Counted from the stretch's first letter, positions 44,398 to 53,569 are shown. The stretch is DNA of 64,000 nt from Rhizobium sp. Root1334 (GCF_001426665.1 NZ_LMEY01000005.1:39581-103580); one strand, 5' to 3'. The notes: generated by a model not told the origin, from the sequence alone. Numbers and translations: made by a program.

Positions 44398-45360
44398 ATG
44401 ACGGCTTCCGCATTCAGTCGCCGGATTGCATCGGCATTCAATGTCGAGAAAGCGCCCGTCCTGCTGGCAAGGACGGCGCGCAAGGCGGAGCTGGCGCTTA
44501 TAGACCTTAAAGGAAACTCCGACCATCCGTTCAGGACCGCGACGCTTCCCGACGACGATGCGTTCCTGGTCACTTTAACCCTCAAAGATAATACTTGTCA
44601 TCAAATGTGGGAGGACGGGAAACCGACCCCACTATCGAACTTGATGGCCGGGCAAACGACGGTACAGGACCTCACGCGACGCCCGGAATACCTTGTCGAC
44701 AAGCCGTTTCACTTTCAGAGCCTTTATATTCCGCGAAGTGCGTTTGACGAGGTTGCCGATGCCGCCGATGCGCCGAGAATCAGTGACCTGGCGTACAGCC
44801 CGGGTGTTGGCGTCCACGACGACATCATCGCGAATCTGATCGGGGTCTTGAGTCGTGCATTCAACAAACCCAGTTCAGTTGACCAGTTGTTCTTGGATCA
44901 CATCGGTCTGGCCATAGTGGCTCACATCGGCCTCGCTTTTGGCGGGTTGTTTATGGAAGGCAATCCGCTCAAGGGAGGGCTTGCGCCTTGGCAGAAAAAG
45001 AGAGCGACTGAAATGCTTGAGGCTCGCCTCGCCACCGGAATTGCAATCGGCGAACTGGCTCTGGAATGCGATCTATCCCACCGCCACTTCTGCCGCGCAT
45101 TCCGACAGTCGTTGGGCGTCTCGCCTCACGCCTACATGCAAACAATCCGCATTGAAAAAGCGAAACTCCTCCTGCATGCCACCCGGTCCAGTCTCGCCGA
45201 CATCGGATCAGAATGCGGCTTCGCAGATCAAAGCCACTTCACCCGCGTTTTCACGCAGTTCGAGGGCGTGGCCCCCGGGTTATGGCGGCGTGCCCGAGAG
45301 CGCAGTGGAGAAACACGACGTTCATGGCCCTCGATTGGGGCCACGCATCCGCTTTGTTGA
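44398..45360 (+). CDS. AraC-family regulator
   Basis: This 320-residue protein has a C-terminal AraC domain ('AIGELALECDLSHRHFCRAF', 'LADIGSECGFADQSHFTRVF', then E-G-V-A-P-G-L-W-R-R) and an unassigned N-terminal sensor. 'GGLAPWQKKRATEMLEARLA' just before the helix-turn-helix matches the corresponding block of the tandem AraC pair at 7.3-9.2 kb, so they belong to one subfamily. It is divergent from the MDR oxidoreductase and codirectional with the oxidase operon 180 bp downstream. Confidence 0.9.
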   Translation: MTASAFSRRIASAFNVEKAPVLLARTARKAELALIDLKGNSDHPFRTATLPDDDAFLVTLTLKDNTCHQMWEDGKPTPLSNLMAGQTTVQDLTRRPEYLVDKPFHFQSLYIPRSAFDEVADAADAPRISDLAYSPGVGVHDDIIANLIGVLSRAFNKPSSVDQLFLDHIGLAIVAHIGLAFGGLFMEGNPLKGGLAPWQKKRATEMLEARLATGIAIGELALECDLSHRHFCRAFRQSLGVSPHAYMQTIRIEKAKLLLHATRSSLADIGSECGFADQSHFTRVFTQFEGVAPGLWRRARERSGETRRSWPSIGATHPLC

Positions 45361-45540
45361 ACAACAGCGGAGCTTCCCAGATTCTGCGCCATTTCGCCAA
45401 TCCCTGTCCCAATCATGCAATGCTGGCTATCGCCAAGTCGATAATTTTCAAGAGATGCTGGGCACTGCAGACGGCCCCGCCTGCCGCGGACTTTTGAAGT
45501 GAAGCTCTTCGAAAGTCGGAAGTTAAAAAGGAATATTTCG

Positions 45541-46272
45541 GTGAAGCAGAGGCGAGGAGCCTACAAGATCCTGGGAGCCGTGATCGTGCTTTTCAGCGTC
45601 GATTCCGCCGCCTACGCTGAAAATGCTACCGCCGCCCCGGACACCATGGAGGCACGGGTTCAACCGTGCACTCCCTGCCACGGATTGGCGGGCAAGGGAA
45701 CGACGGATGCATATTTTCCACGTCTGGCGGGCAAGCCTGCCGGATACCTTTACAATCAGCTGATCGCGTTTCGGAGCGGCCGCCGAAAATATCCCCCGAT
45801 GAACTATCTCCTTCAGTTCATGCCAGACGACTACCTCCGCAAGATCTCCGCATATTTTGCGGAACAGCGCCCGCCATTGCCGCCTGCTTCGAACGCCGAG
45901 GTCAGCGGCAAGGTTCTGGAGCGAGGCAAGACGATCGCCACGCAGGGTGATCTGGATAGTGGCGTCCCGGCATGTGTCAGCTGCCATGGTCCGTCGCTGA
46001 CCGGACAGGAACCCGCGATTCCGGGGCTGTTGGGCCTGCGGGCGACTTACCTCAGTGCTCAGTTGGGCGGATGGAGGTACGGCACGAGGACAGCGATTGC
46101 GCCGGACTGCATGCAGATCGTGGCCGGGCACCTCAACGAAGACGACGTCCGCGCAGTCGCTGCGTGGCTTTCATCGATTCCAGCTCCCGCCGATGCGTCA
46201 CCGGCATCCGCGAAAAGTTACGCATTGCCGTTCGCGTGCGGAAGCCAGCCGGATGAGGATGCTCCCAAATGA
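45541..46272 (+). CDS. Diheme cytochrome c (c4-like), exported
   Basis: The protein has 243 residues from a GTG at 45541, chosen because AAGGAA lies 8 nt upstream and because it gives a clean signal peptide (MKQRRGAYKILGAVIVLFSV, ending A-Y-A). Two haem sites are C43-T-P-C46-H47 and a second C-V-S-C-H; 'PRLAGKPAGYLYNQLIAFRS' and 'PEIPGLLGLRATYLSAQL'-like segments repeat the two-domain cytochrome c4 plan. It is the first gene of the oxidase operon and overlaps the next by ATGA. It probably donates electrons to the ba3 oxidase. Confidence 0.9.
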   Translation: MKQRRGAYKILGAVIVLFSVDSAAYAENATAAPDTMEARVQPCTPCHGLAGKGTTDAYFPRLAGKPAGYLYNQLIAFRSGRRKYPPMNYLLQFMPDDYLRKISAYFAEQRPPLPPASNAEVSGKVLERGKTIATQGDLDSGVPACVSCHGPSLTGQEPAIPGLLGLRATYLSAQLGGWRYGTRTAIAPDCMQIVAGHLNEDDVRAVAAWLSSIPAPADASPASAKSYALPFACGSQPDEDAPK

Positions 46273-47531
46273 TCATGGAGAGGGAATGGTCGTACTTGGC
46301 ATTATGCTTGTCGCTGCTTGCCTGCCCGTCAGCAAGCTCGGCACAAGAGAAGCTGGCGGCGGGGGCGGATGCCGCCGGCATCGAAAAAGGTGAATACCTC
46401 GCTCGCGCCGGAGACTGCATAGCCTGCCACACCGCACCCGAAAGCCCAACCTTCTCTGGCGGAAGGCCAATGCCCACGCCATTCGGGACGCTCTACACGT
46501 CGAACATCACGCCGGATCCCGCAACTGGGATCGGAAAATGGACGGCTGACGATTTCTACGAAACCATGCACAACGGCAGATACCCAGACGGCGGCCTTTT
46601 ATATCCGGCAATGCCCTTCGCGTCATATACGAAGGTGACCCGCGAGGACAGCGACGCGATCTACGCGTACCTACGCACAATCGATCCCGTCGTGCACAAG
46701 AACCGGGAGCATGAACTCAGCTTCCCCTACAATAACCGCTCGTTGGTTTTGGGCTGGAGGACGCTTTTCTTCAGTGAAGGCGAGTTCCAACCAGACGAAG
46801 ACAAGTCCGTTGAGTGGAACCGCGGTGCCTACCTTGTCGAGGGTCTCGGCCATTGTGGGATGTGTCACACACCCATAAATGCGCTCGGAGGCAGCTCGGA
46901 CTCCGAAGCGTTCAAAGGTGGGTTGATCCCCATGCAGAACTGGTATGCACCGTCGCTGACCTCAAACAAGGAAGCGGGGCTTGGGGACTGGAGCATCAAG
47001 GACATCACAGACCTTCTGCAGAAAGGCGTCTCCGCCCGAGGAGCCGTCTACGGCCCGATGGCCGACGTGGTATATAACAGCCTTCAGTATCTGACCGACG
47101 AAGATACTGTTGCGATGGCGGTCTACCTCAAGAGCATTGCACAAGACTCGCCGCAGTCGCCCGTTTCCCGTCTGCCTAGCTCGGAGAGCAGCCTCCTGAT
47201 CAGTCTGGGGAAGACGGTTTACGACGGTCAGTGTGCGAGCTGTCACGGCGTCGGCGGAGAGGGAAAACCGCCACACTTTCCCCCGCTCGCGGGCAACCAG
47301 TCAATCCAGATGGATTCCGCGGTGAACGCGATACGCATGGTTCTCAACGGCGGTTACGCCCCCGGCACCAAATCCAATCCAATGCCTTATGGCATGCCCC
47401 CCTTTGCAGTCTCGCTCTCGGATAACGAAGTGGCGGCGGTCGTCAGCTACATTCGAACTTCCTGGGGGAACCGGGGGACCACCGTTAGTGCCGCGGAGGC
47501 GAACGAGTTGCGCAAGGCACCGCTTCAATGA
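46269..47531 (+). CDS. Triheme cytochrome c (alcohol/gluconate dehydrogenase subunit type)
   Basis: This 420-residue protein has a signal peptide (A-C-P-S-A-S-S-A-Q) and three C-x-x-C-H sites: C-I-A-C-H at residues 50-54, C-G-M-C-H near 200 and C-A-S-C-H near 325. 'GRPMPTPFGTLYTSNITPDP' and 'PYGMPPFAVSLSDNEVAAVV' are hallmarks of the cytochrome subunits of periplasmic alcohol, aldehyde and gluconate dehydrogenases. No dehydrogenase partner is encoded here, so it may relay electrons from an enzyme elsewhere to the oxidase. It overlaps the upstream gene by 4 nt. Confidence 0.9.
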   Translation: MIMEREWSYLALCLSLLACPSASSAQEKLAAGADAAGIEKGEYLARAGDCIACHTAPESPTFSGGRPMPTPFGTLYTSNITPDPATGIGKWTADDFYETMHNGRYPDGGLLYPAMPFASYTKVTREDSDAIYAYLRTIDPVVHKNREHELSFPYNNRSLVLGWRTLFFSEGEFQPDEDKSVEWNRGAYLVEGLGHCGMCHTPINALGGSSDSEAFKGGLIPMQNWYAPSLTSNKEAGLGDWSIKDITDLLQKGVSARGAVYGPMADVVYNSLQYLTDEDTVAMAVYLKSIAQDSPQSPVSRLPSSESSLLISLGKTVYDGQCASCHGVGGEGKPPHFPPLAGNQSIQMDSAVNAIRMVLNGGYAPGTKSNPMPYGMPPFAVSLSDNEVAAVVSYIRTSWGNRGTTVSAAEANELRKAPLQ

Positions 47532-47538
47532 GGACGCC

Positions 47539-47721
47539 ATGATAAACACCGAATTAAAGATATCGGAATCCCCACGCGTGATCGAGGAACGTGTAGAGAG
47601 CATCGTTTCATCAGGGCCCGTCGGGGCATTGACCGTGGCAGGGATCGCGACCGCTATCGTTGTCCTGATGTGGTTGCTCTTCTATCTGCTGGTGTTCTTG
47701 CCGCGCGGTGGCCTGCAATGA
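47539..47721 (+). CDS. Small one-helix protein of the oxidase operon
   Basis: This 60-residue protein starts MINTELKISESPRVIEERVE, followed by one transmembrane helix ('VAGIATAIVVLMWLLFYLLV', then F-L-P-R-G). The position immediately before subunit II and the single helix resemble the subunit IIa/CbaD-type small subunits of ba3 oxidases, but similarity alone cannot prove it. It begins 7 nt after the triheme gene and overlaps the subunit II start by ATGA. Confidence 0.65.
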   Translation: MINTELKISESPRVIEERVESIVSSGPVGALTVAGIATAIVVLMWLLFYLLVFLPRGGLQ

Positions 47722-48281
47722 GCGATCAAGCAGCCCACTTGAAAAGTATTTCGGTCGCAGCACGCGTGGAGCGTAACTGGGCCTCCGTCGCTGTCTAGGT
47801 AATTGCGTTCATGACGGGCATGGCGGCTTACGCAGGCGTCCATCAGGCAACTATGCCCCAGGCAAGAGTCGAGACGGTCGATCCCACGACATTGCATCTG
47901 GGCGGAGAGTTTGTTGAGTCTAATCTCGGAAGCGCGATCGAACCCGACGGATCCGTGACAGTTCGAGCAATCGGACAGCAGTATTCATTCACGCCTCAAT
48001 GCATTCTCGTCCCGGCAAACACACCGATCAAAATCCGCGCGACGAGCGCCGATGTCGTTCATGGCCTTCTGATCCAGCAGACGAACGTCAACGCAATGCT
48101 GGTTCCAGGCTACGTGTCCGTTCTGACTGCCAGTTTTACGCAGCCCGGCGAACATCTCATGCCCTGCCAGGAATTCTGCAGTGTCGGGCATGAGGGGATG
48201 TGGGGTCGGGTTAAGATCATTCCCAAGGAAGATTTTCTGGCAATCGCGGCAACCCAGCGGAGGTTGAGCTGTGTTGAATAG
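47718..48281 (+). pseudogene. Cytochrome c oxidase subunit II (ba3 type) with an in-frame amber codon
   Basis: The ATG at 47718 overlaps the preceding stop (ATGA), and 26 codons are read (MSDQAAHLKSISVAARVERN...) before TAG at 47796-47798. The same frame then continues open with the rest of the membrane anchor (V-I-A-F-M-T-G-M-A-A-Y-A) and the complete CuA domain: 'SADVVHGLLIQQTNVNAMLV' with one ligand His, and C-Q-E-F-C-S-V-G-H-E-G-M with the others. So the gene is intact but for one stop codon inside the helix. Restart at the ATG 47811 would give a 156-residue protein with a shortened anchor; no good ribosome site is seen there. Confidence 0.85.
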
Positions 48282-49896
48282 CAAGAGGCTGATCCTTGCT
48301 CACTTCTGGCTTGCATTTGCGCTTTTCGGACTCGCGCTGCTGCTCGGTGCATGGCAAATGTTCATTCGCAGTCCCATGGCTGCGTGGATCGGGAACCCGG
48401 AATGGTACTATCGGTCGCTTACCGCGCACGGCACCATCATGGCGTATGTGTTTCCTACGCTGATAGCCATGGGGTTTGGCTACGCGATCAGCGAAAGCTC
48501 GCTCAAACAGGCGCTAATCGGAGCCCGTTGGGCGTGGATTGGGTTCTGGCTGATCGTGGTCGGGACCGTTACATCCATGATCCCTGTCTCGTTAGGGCTC
48601 GCCTCGGTGCTCTATACGTTCTATCCGCCGCTGATCGGAAACCCGTTTTACTACATCGGAATTGTTCTCGTTGTCGGCGGATCCTGGATATGGGTCGCTC
48701 TGATGGCGATCAATCTAGCGAGTTGGAAGCGCTCTAACCGCGGTGTTCCTGTTCCGCTCGCAATGTATGCGAATGTCGCGAGTTCCTGGCTGTGGGGCTG
48801 GACGGCAGTTGGCGCGGCACTTGAACTGGTTCTCCAGATCCTTCCCGTCGCGCTCGGGTTCAAATCAACGATCGACGCCGGGCTCGCCCGTGTATTCTTC
48901 TCATGGACACTTCATGCAATTGTCTATTTCTGGCTGATGCCGACCTACATCGCCTACTACACGATCGTTCCCAGGGCGATAGGCGGCAAGCTCTACAGCG
49001 ATTCCATGGCACGCATTTCCTTCGTATTATTCCTTGTCGTGGCAATGCCGATCGGGATCCATCACACGTTCGCGGATCCGCAGGTCGGAGCGGGGTTCAA
49101 GTTCATCCACTCGGCGTTCACAGCGATTGTTGCGCTCCCGACGCTTCTGACGGTATTCACGATCTGTGCGTCAGTCGAAATCGCTGGGCGGCTGCGCGGC
49201 GGGCGAGGACCGTTCGGGTGGCTGACAGCGCTCCCATGGCAAAACCCAGTTATGCTCGCGGTCGCCTTCTCGTTCATCATGCTCGGCTTCGGCGGCGCGG
49301 GCGGCCTCATCAACATGAGCTACCAGTTGGATGCGTCGATTCACAACACCCAGTGGATCACCGGGCACTTTCATCTGATCTTCGGAGGGGCGATCGTCAT
49401 CATGTATTTCGTCATCGCTTACGATCTCTGGCCTCACCTGACGGGACGGGAAATCCGCAACCTTCACCTGATGAGGGTTCAGCTTTGGCTCTGGTTCGTG
49501 GGGATGATTGTCACAACTTTCCCATGGCATTACGTCGGCGTTCTGGGAATGCCACGGCGAATGGCGTTCTTCGATTATACCGATCCGGCGATCGCTCCTG
49601 ATGCAATCCCGGTGGTCATGTCAGCGTTTGGCGGATTCCTTCTGGTGGTGTCAGCTGGAGTGTTCTTCGCCATCCTTTATAAGAGCCAGCGCTCTCCTCT
49701 GTGCGATGCCGGTCCGTATCGTTTCAGCGTCGCCGTCCATCCTCAGACGAAGGTGCCCGTCGCACTCAACGGCCATGCGCTGTGGATTGCCCTGATGATC
49801 GGCCTGACTGTAACAAACTACGGTTTCCCCATTGCCCAGCTCACCGTGCGCAGCGACACATCGGTTCCCGCATATTACGTTGGAACACGGAAATGA
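48271..49896 (+). CDS. Haem-copper oxidase subunit I, ba3 type (B family)
   Basis: The protein has 541 residues from a GTG at 48271, which has GGAGG 8 nt upstream and overlaps the subunit II end by 11 nt. About 13 helices are visible. Ligand motifs are H53 in 'TAHGTIMAYVFPTLIAMGFG' (low-spin haem), 'WTLHAIVYFWLMPTYIAYY' (CuB His with the cross-linked Tyr in H-A-I-V-Y), 'IGIHHTFADP' (CuB H-H) and 'QWITGHFHLIFGG' (H-x-H for both haems). 'VLYTFYPPL' and 'GRLRGGRGPFGWLTALPWQN' are diagnostic of ba3 oxidases of the Thermus type. It reduces oxygen to water with proton pumping. Confidence 0.95.
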   Translation: MLNSKRLILAHFWLAFALFGLALLLGAWQMFIRSPMAAWIGNPEWYYRSLTAHGTIMAYVFPTLIAMGFGYAISESSLKQALIGARWAWIGFWLIVVGTVTSMIPVSLGLASVLYTFYPPLIGNPFYYIGIVLVVGGSWIWVALMAINLASWKRSNRGVPVPLAMYANVASSWLWGWTAVGAALELVLQILPVALGFKSTIDAGLARVFFSWTLHAIVYFWLMPTYIAYYTIVPRAIGGKLYSDSMARISFVLFLVVAMPIGIHHTFADPQVGAGFKFIHSAFTAIVALPTLLTVFTICASVEIAGRLRGGRGPFGWLTALPWQNPVMLAVAFSFIMLGFGGAGGLINMSYQLDASIHNTQWITGHFHLIFGGAIVIMYFVIAYDLWPHLTGREIRNLHLMRVQLWLWFVGMIVTTFPWHYVGVLGMPRRMAFFDYTDPAIAPDAIPVVMSAFGGFLLVVSAGVFFAILYKSQRSPLCDAGPYRFSVAVHPQTKVPVALNGHALWIALMIGLTVTNYGFPIAQLTVRSDTSVPAYYVGTRK

Positions 49897-50702
49897 TTGA
49901 AGAGCGGCTGTTTTCCTTGAAAAACATCTGGTTCGTCGGGAGCGTCGGAGCTGCGGCCTCGGTACTGGTCGTTTCTGGCGGTCTGGCTTTTCTTGTCCTG
50001 CCCTATACAGAGCGTGGAAACCGGATCGCTGGTATATGGGACGCAATATGTAGCGCTGCAGGCGTACCGAAGAAGTCTTCTCAAAGCGAGACGGTGGCAT
50101 CGCAGACCAAGCTCTCCAGCGTGGTTTTGAATTCCGACATGTTCAAGCACCCGGCACCTGTGTCCATCGGACGAGGTGCCACGCTGGCACAACAATGTGC
50201 CATCTGCCACGGACCCACAGGCGTCAGTCGTGCAGACTCTCCCAATCTCGCGGGGCAGTACCCGAGTGTCATCTACAAGCAGCTTCATGACTTCAAAACG
50301 GGCGCACGCGTGAACGCCGTCATGAGCCCGTTCCTGGCGTCGATGACCGAGCAAGACATTCTCGACGTCGCGTCTTATTACGCTTTCCTTCCACGGCCTC
50401 CCGGATACCATCCGGACACAGCCGAGGTTGCGCCGACCATTGTGGAGAGCGGAGCACCGATGCGCGGCATCGCTCCCTGCGGGTCATGTCACGGCGGCAT
50501 CGAGAACAAGGCGGGTAGTCCTTGGCTTGAAGGCCAGTCGGCAGTGTACATCAAGGCACAGCTTCACGCGTTCGCTAACGGCTCTCGGACAAATGACATT
50601 AGCCTGCAGATGCGAAACGTGGCTCGTCAGATGATTGATAAGGAAATCGACCAGGCCGCGGAATACTATGCGTCGAAGCCGCTCACCGAATCTGGTGAGT
50701 GA
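49893..50702 (+). CDS. Membrane-anchored diheme cytochrome c
   Basis: This 269-residue protein overlaps subunit I by 4 nt (ATGA). An N-terminal helix ('VGSVGAAASVLVVSGGLAFL') is probably an uncleaved anchor. Two haem sites are C-A-I-C-H-G and C-G-S-C-H-G, each followed by an 'NLAGQYPSVIYKQLHDFKTG'-type segment ('WLEGQSAVYIKAQLHAFANG'), the cytochrome c4 fold. As the last gene of the ba3 operon it is the likely direct electron donor to the CuA domain. Confidence 0.92.
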   Translation: MIEERLFSLKNIWFVGSVGAAASVLVVSGGLAFLVLPYTERGNRIAGIWDAICSAAGVPKKSSQSETVASQTKLSSVVLNSDMFKHPAPVSIGRGATLAQQCAICHGPTGVSRADSPNLAGQYPSVIYKQLHDFKTGARVNAVMSPFLASMTEQDILDVASYYAFLPRPPGYHPDTAEVAPTIVESGAPMRGIAPCGSCHGGIENKAGSPWLEGQSAVYIKAQLHAFANGSRTNDISLQMRNVARQMIDKEIDQAAEYYASKPLTESGE

Positions 50703-51006
50703 CCACTTCGTTCAACGAGCTACGAGAGCTCGTCGCAGATACTTTCGGGTTTCGGTAATTCGCAGGTCGCTGCTTAGGAGCTCGGTGTCGACGTCGTTGG
50801 GAAGAAAAAGGCTGTCCTCCGGTGGCGGGACCGGAGAACAGCCAAACCTGGCAGCGAGGGGGGCCGGGAACGCGGCCGGGAACGGGCCGCTTTCGAAGCG
50901 GTGGGAGGGGAGCCACTTGCTTCGAAACTAATGTACCTTGGCGTTGCGACAGAAGATTGAAGAATTCGTCGAGTAATTTTACGCAAAGGACTCAGTTTTC
51001 CCCTTT
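50703..51006. other. Convergent region between the oxidase operon and hemA
   Basis: No gene is seen. It holds a small hairpin after the oxidase operon (ACGAGCT 50715-50721 with AGCTCGT 50727-50733) and a strong terminator for the opposite strand. Confidence 0.5.
50801..50843 (-). terminator. Rho-independent terminator of the hemA strand
   Basis: GGCTGT (50810-50815) with ACAGCC (50838-50843), and CTCCGGT (50817-50823) with ACCGGAG (50830-50836), form a 13-bp stem with one mismatch and a 6-nt loop. Read leftward it is followed by a T-rich run (complement of the A-run 50802-50809). Confidence 0.75.
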
Positions 51007-52159
51007 TTACGCGACAGCGCGTGCCAGGGCGCAACGCGACCAGAGCTGATGCAGAGCACTAACCAGATGATCGATATCCGCATCCGAATGCAGCGGTGTC
51101 GGCGTGATGCGCAGGCGCTCGGTCTTTTTCGGCACCGTCGGATAGTTGATCGGTTGGACATAGACGCCGCAATTGTCGAGCAAGAGATCGGAGATCCACT
51201 TGCACTTGGAGGCATCGCCGACGATCACCGGTACGATATGACTCGGATTGTTGAGATGCGGAATGCCGTTCTTGTCGAGCAGATTGCGCAGCCGGCGGAC
51301 ACGTTCCTGATGGGCGAAGCGTTCCACCTGGCTTTCCTTGAGATGCCGGATCGAGGCAACCGCACCGGCAGCAAGCGCTGGCGGCAGCGCCGTCGTGAAG
51401 ATGAATCCGGACGCAAACGAGCGGATGAAATCGCAAAGCGCCGTGGACGCAGCAATATAACCGCCCATCACGCCAAAGGCCTTGCCAATCGTACCTTCGA
51501 TCACCGTCAGGCGGTGCATCAGGCCTTCGCGTTCAGCGATGCCGCCGCCACGGGCGCCGTACATGCCGACAGCGTGCACTTCATCGAGATAGGTCATCGC
51601 GCCATACTTGTCGGCCAGATCACAGATTTCCTTGATCGGCGAAATATCGCCGTCCATCGAATACACCGATTCGAACGCGATGATTTTTGGCGCACGTGGA
51701 TCGGCGGCCTGGAGCTTGGCTTCGAGGTCGGTGAGTGAATTGTGCTTGAAGATGACCCGCTCGCACTTGGAGTAGCGGATGCCTTCGATCATCGATGCGT
51801 GATTCCCGGCGTCCGAAAAGACGATCACACCGGGAATCTTCGAACAGAGCGTGATCGGCAAGTTCGCGCTCGAGAAGAACGTGATAGTGGTTGGTGCCCG
51901 AAATATTCCGGGTGCCCCCAGCACCCGCGCCACACTGGTCGATGGCGAGTTTCATCGCCTCGGTGACTTTGGGGTGCTGGCCCATGCCAAGATAGTCGTT
52001 GGAACACCAGACGGTGACGTCCTGTTTCTCGCCGGCCGAATTGTAGCGGGTCGCCTTGGGGAATTGTCCGCTCTGGCGCTCCAGATCGGCAAAAACGCGG
52101 TAGCGGCCTTCCTGATGCAGGCCGTCCAGCTCGCCTTTAAAGAAACTCTCGAAATCCAT
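51007..52159 (-). pseudogene. hemA: 5-Aminolevulinate synthase (hemA), inactivated by an internal deletion
   Basis: From [20 protein letters not shown] the frame reads through '[20 protein letters not shown]' and '[20 protein letters not shown]' to about 51866, where it leaves the family. A second frame resumes at '[20 protein letters not shown]' and continues through '[20 protein letters not shown]', the PLP lysine in '[20 protein letters not shown]', to the natural end. The about 22 residues normally between these parts (the H-G-K-E-A-A-L-x-F-T-S-G-Y segment) are missing. Adding 65 bp to the 1153-bp gene restores 406 codons, the usual 405-residue length. The enzyme, which condenses glycine and succinyl-CoA, cannot be made. 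Confidence 0.9.
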
Positions 52160-52558
52160 TGGCCTGGTCTTATTTGATCGCAACACTTTTTAAATGATGC
52201 AAACACAACGCGCTTGGACGATTGGGCCAAAAACATCTTGTTCAAGACACCAGCACAGCACGAATATGCGAGCCAGCCATGCCGCGTCTTGGGGACCTGC
52301 ATCTCGGTCGCCATAGGTTTTGCGCTGCAAAATCACTAAACATTCGCTGATGACAAAGCGCACTGTGCAATTCGGTTCGCCTGGCCTAAATAACTACAAA
52401 TATTTAGATAATTTCGCCGACCACCGGTAGGTTCGAATTGGTTCAAGGCGAGCGAGTGGAACCAGAGTTTAATGCCGAAATTATTTCGGTTGAATCGGAT
52501 GGACAACGTGCTGGCGATCTTAAATCAAGCCTAACGCGCGCAGTCTCTTTGCCAATTC
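52160..52558. other. Upstream region of the hemA remnant
   Basis: This 399-bp stretch has no recognisable gene. It should contain the former hemA promoter; no FNR/FixK-type T-T-G-A-T-N4-A-T-C-A-A box was seen. It is AT-rich near 52395-52415. Confidence 0.4.
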
Positions 52559-52888
52559 TCAGCGACGTCGGCCACGCTTCTCTGCTTCGTCATCATAGCC
52601 AGGTGGCTTTGTTTTTACCCAATTGACGAACTTCTGTATCGCGGGGTCCTCGAGAATAGCTGAGACCGTGGAGAACTTCTTCGCCAACTGGGCGTCCGTG
52701 AAGGCTGCATGTATGTGGCTATGGCATATCCGGTGCAAAGGCACCTTGATCTTGCCACCCTTGCTCCTGGGAACAAGATGGTGGTCCTCGATCTGGTCGT
52801 CAGGTATTACCCGCTCGCAGAGCGTGCAGATGACTGGCTCCGGCTCGACATCTTGCGAAGCAAAATCGTCTCTGTTCTTGCGTGCCAT
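52559..52888 (-). CDS. HNH endonuclease-like protein
   Basis: This 109-residue protein shows 'PVICTLCERVIPDDQIEDHH' (zinc C-x-x-C, then the H-H of the HNH motif), 'LVPRSKGGKIKVPLHRICHS' and H-I-H-A, which place the metal-binding His residues of the beta-beta-alpha-metal fold. The C-terminal 45 residues are not assigned. It is a stand-alone small HNH protein, a type common in mobile and defence regions. It lies between the hemA remnant and the defence-island debris. Confidence 0.78.
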   Translation of the reverse strand: MARKNRDDFASQDVEPEPVICTLCERVIPDDQIEDHHLVPRSKGGKIKVPLHRICHSHIHAAFTDAQLAKKFSTVSAILEDPAIQKFVNWVKTKPPGYDDEAEKRGRRR

Positions 52889-53152
52889 CGATTTGGTGTC
52901 TCTCTATCGGCTGTCAGGCTGCGTCCGCGCCGCTTCGATAGACCATCCCTGGCATGCCGACAACACCAAGCCGGTTTCAACAAGGCACTGGCGTTTGTAT
53001 CGGAGTAATAGAGGGGAGTAAGGACGATAAGCTCGATTAGTCGATCCTCGAGACACGCGATAGGGAATTACACAATATTGCCGATGAGTTGCGGCCTACG
53101 CTTTGGTTTCTATTGGGCCCACATCTGTTCTTGGCGAGCGGATGAGCACCGA

Positions 53153-53569
53153 TCAGACCAAATTGATCACCACGTCGATATTGTTGCGGGTAGCTTTCGA
53201 ATACGGGCAGGTCTGATGAGCCGCATTGACGATCGCCTGGGCAACATCATCGGCCAACCCGGGCAAACTGACGTTGAGCCGCGCCAGCACCGCAGCGACC
53301 TTTGGCGTTCGTCGCATTTTCGCCAACCGACGGCGTTGGATCACGATCCTGGCCTTGCCCCTAAGCTTCTCGACCGCATCGGCAAAGTCCGACGGGCTAC
53401 CTCGCCCCGCATCGTTGTCTTTGCCAGCCAGCGCCAACAGCGCCGCCCCGATTGAACCCAAATCTGCGGAGTAGGCAGCAAGAAATGCAAGCTCGACCGT
53501 TTCCTCCGGACCTGGTCGTAATCCTTCAAGAAAGGACAGCGCGGGCCAGCTATCGATCGCCGCGCTCAC
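53153..53569 (-). pseudogene. Chimera: phospholipase-D-like N-terminus joined to an Ohr/OsmC tail
   Basis: A GTG at 53569, overlapping the DUF6361 stop (GTGA), opens 'SAAIDSWPALSFLEGLRPGP' and 'YSADLGSIGAALLALAGKDN', an N-terminus I associate with PLD-like proteins of defence clusters (recognised by pattern only). From about 53276 the sequence becomes 'NVSLPGLADDVAQAIVNAAH' and 'QTCPYSKATRNNIDV', the C-terminus of organic hydroperoxide resistance protein Ohr, including its resolving Cys. Thus about 98 residues of one gene are fused in frame to the last 40 of another. Neither parent can be functional. Confidence 0.75.

Noticed and set aside
47796..47798. Amber codon as a pyrrolysine or other recoded site
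   Set aside because: No pyrrolysine genes are expected in this lineage and the codon lies in a hydrophobic anchor helix where any common residue would serve; mutation or error is simpler.
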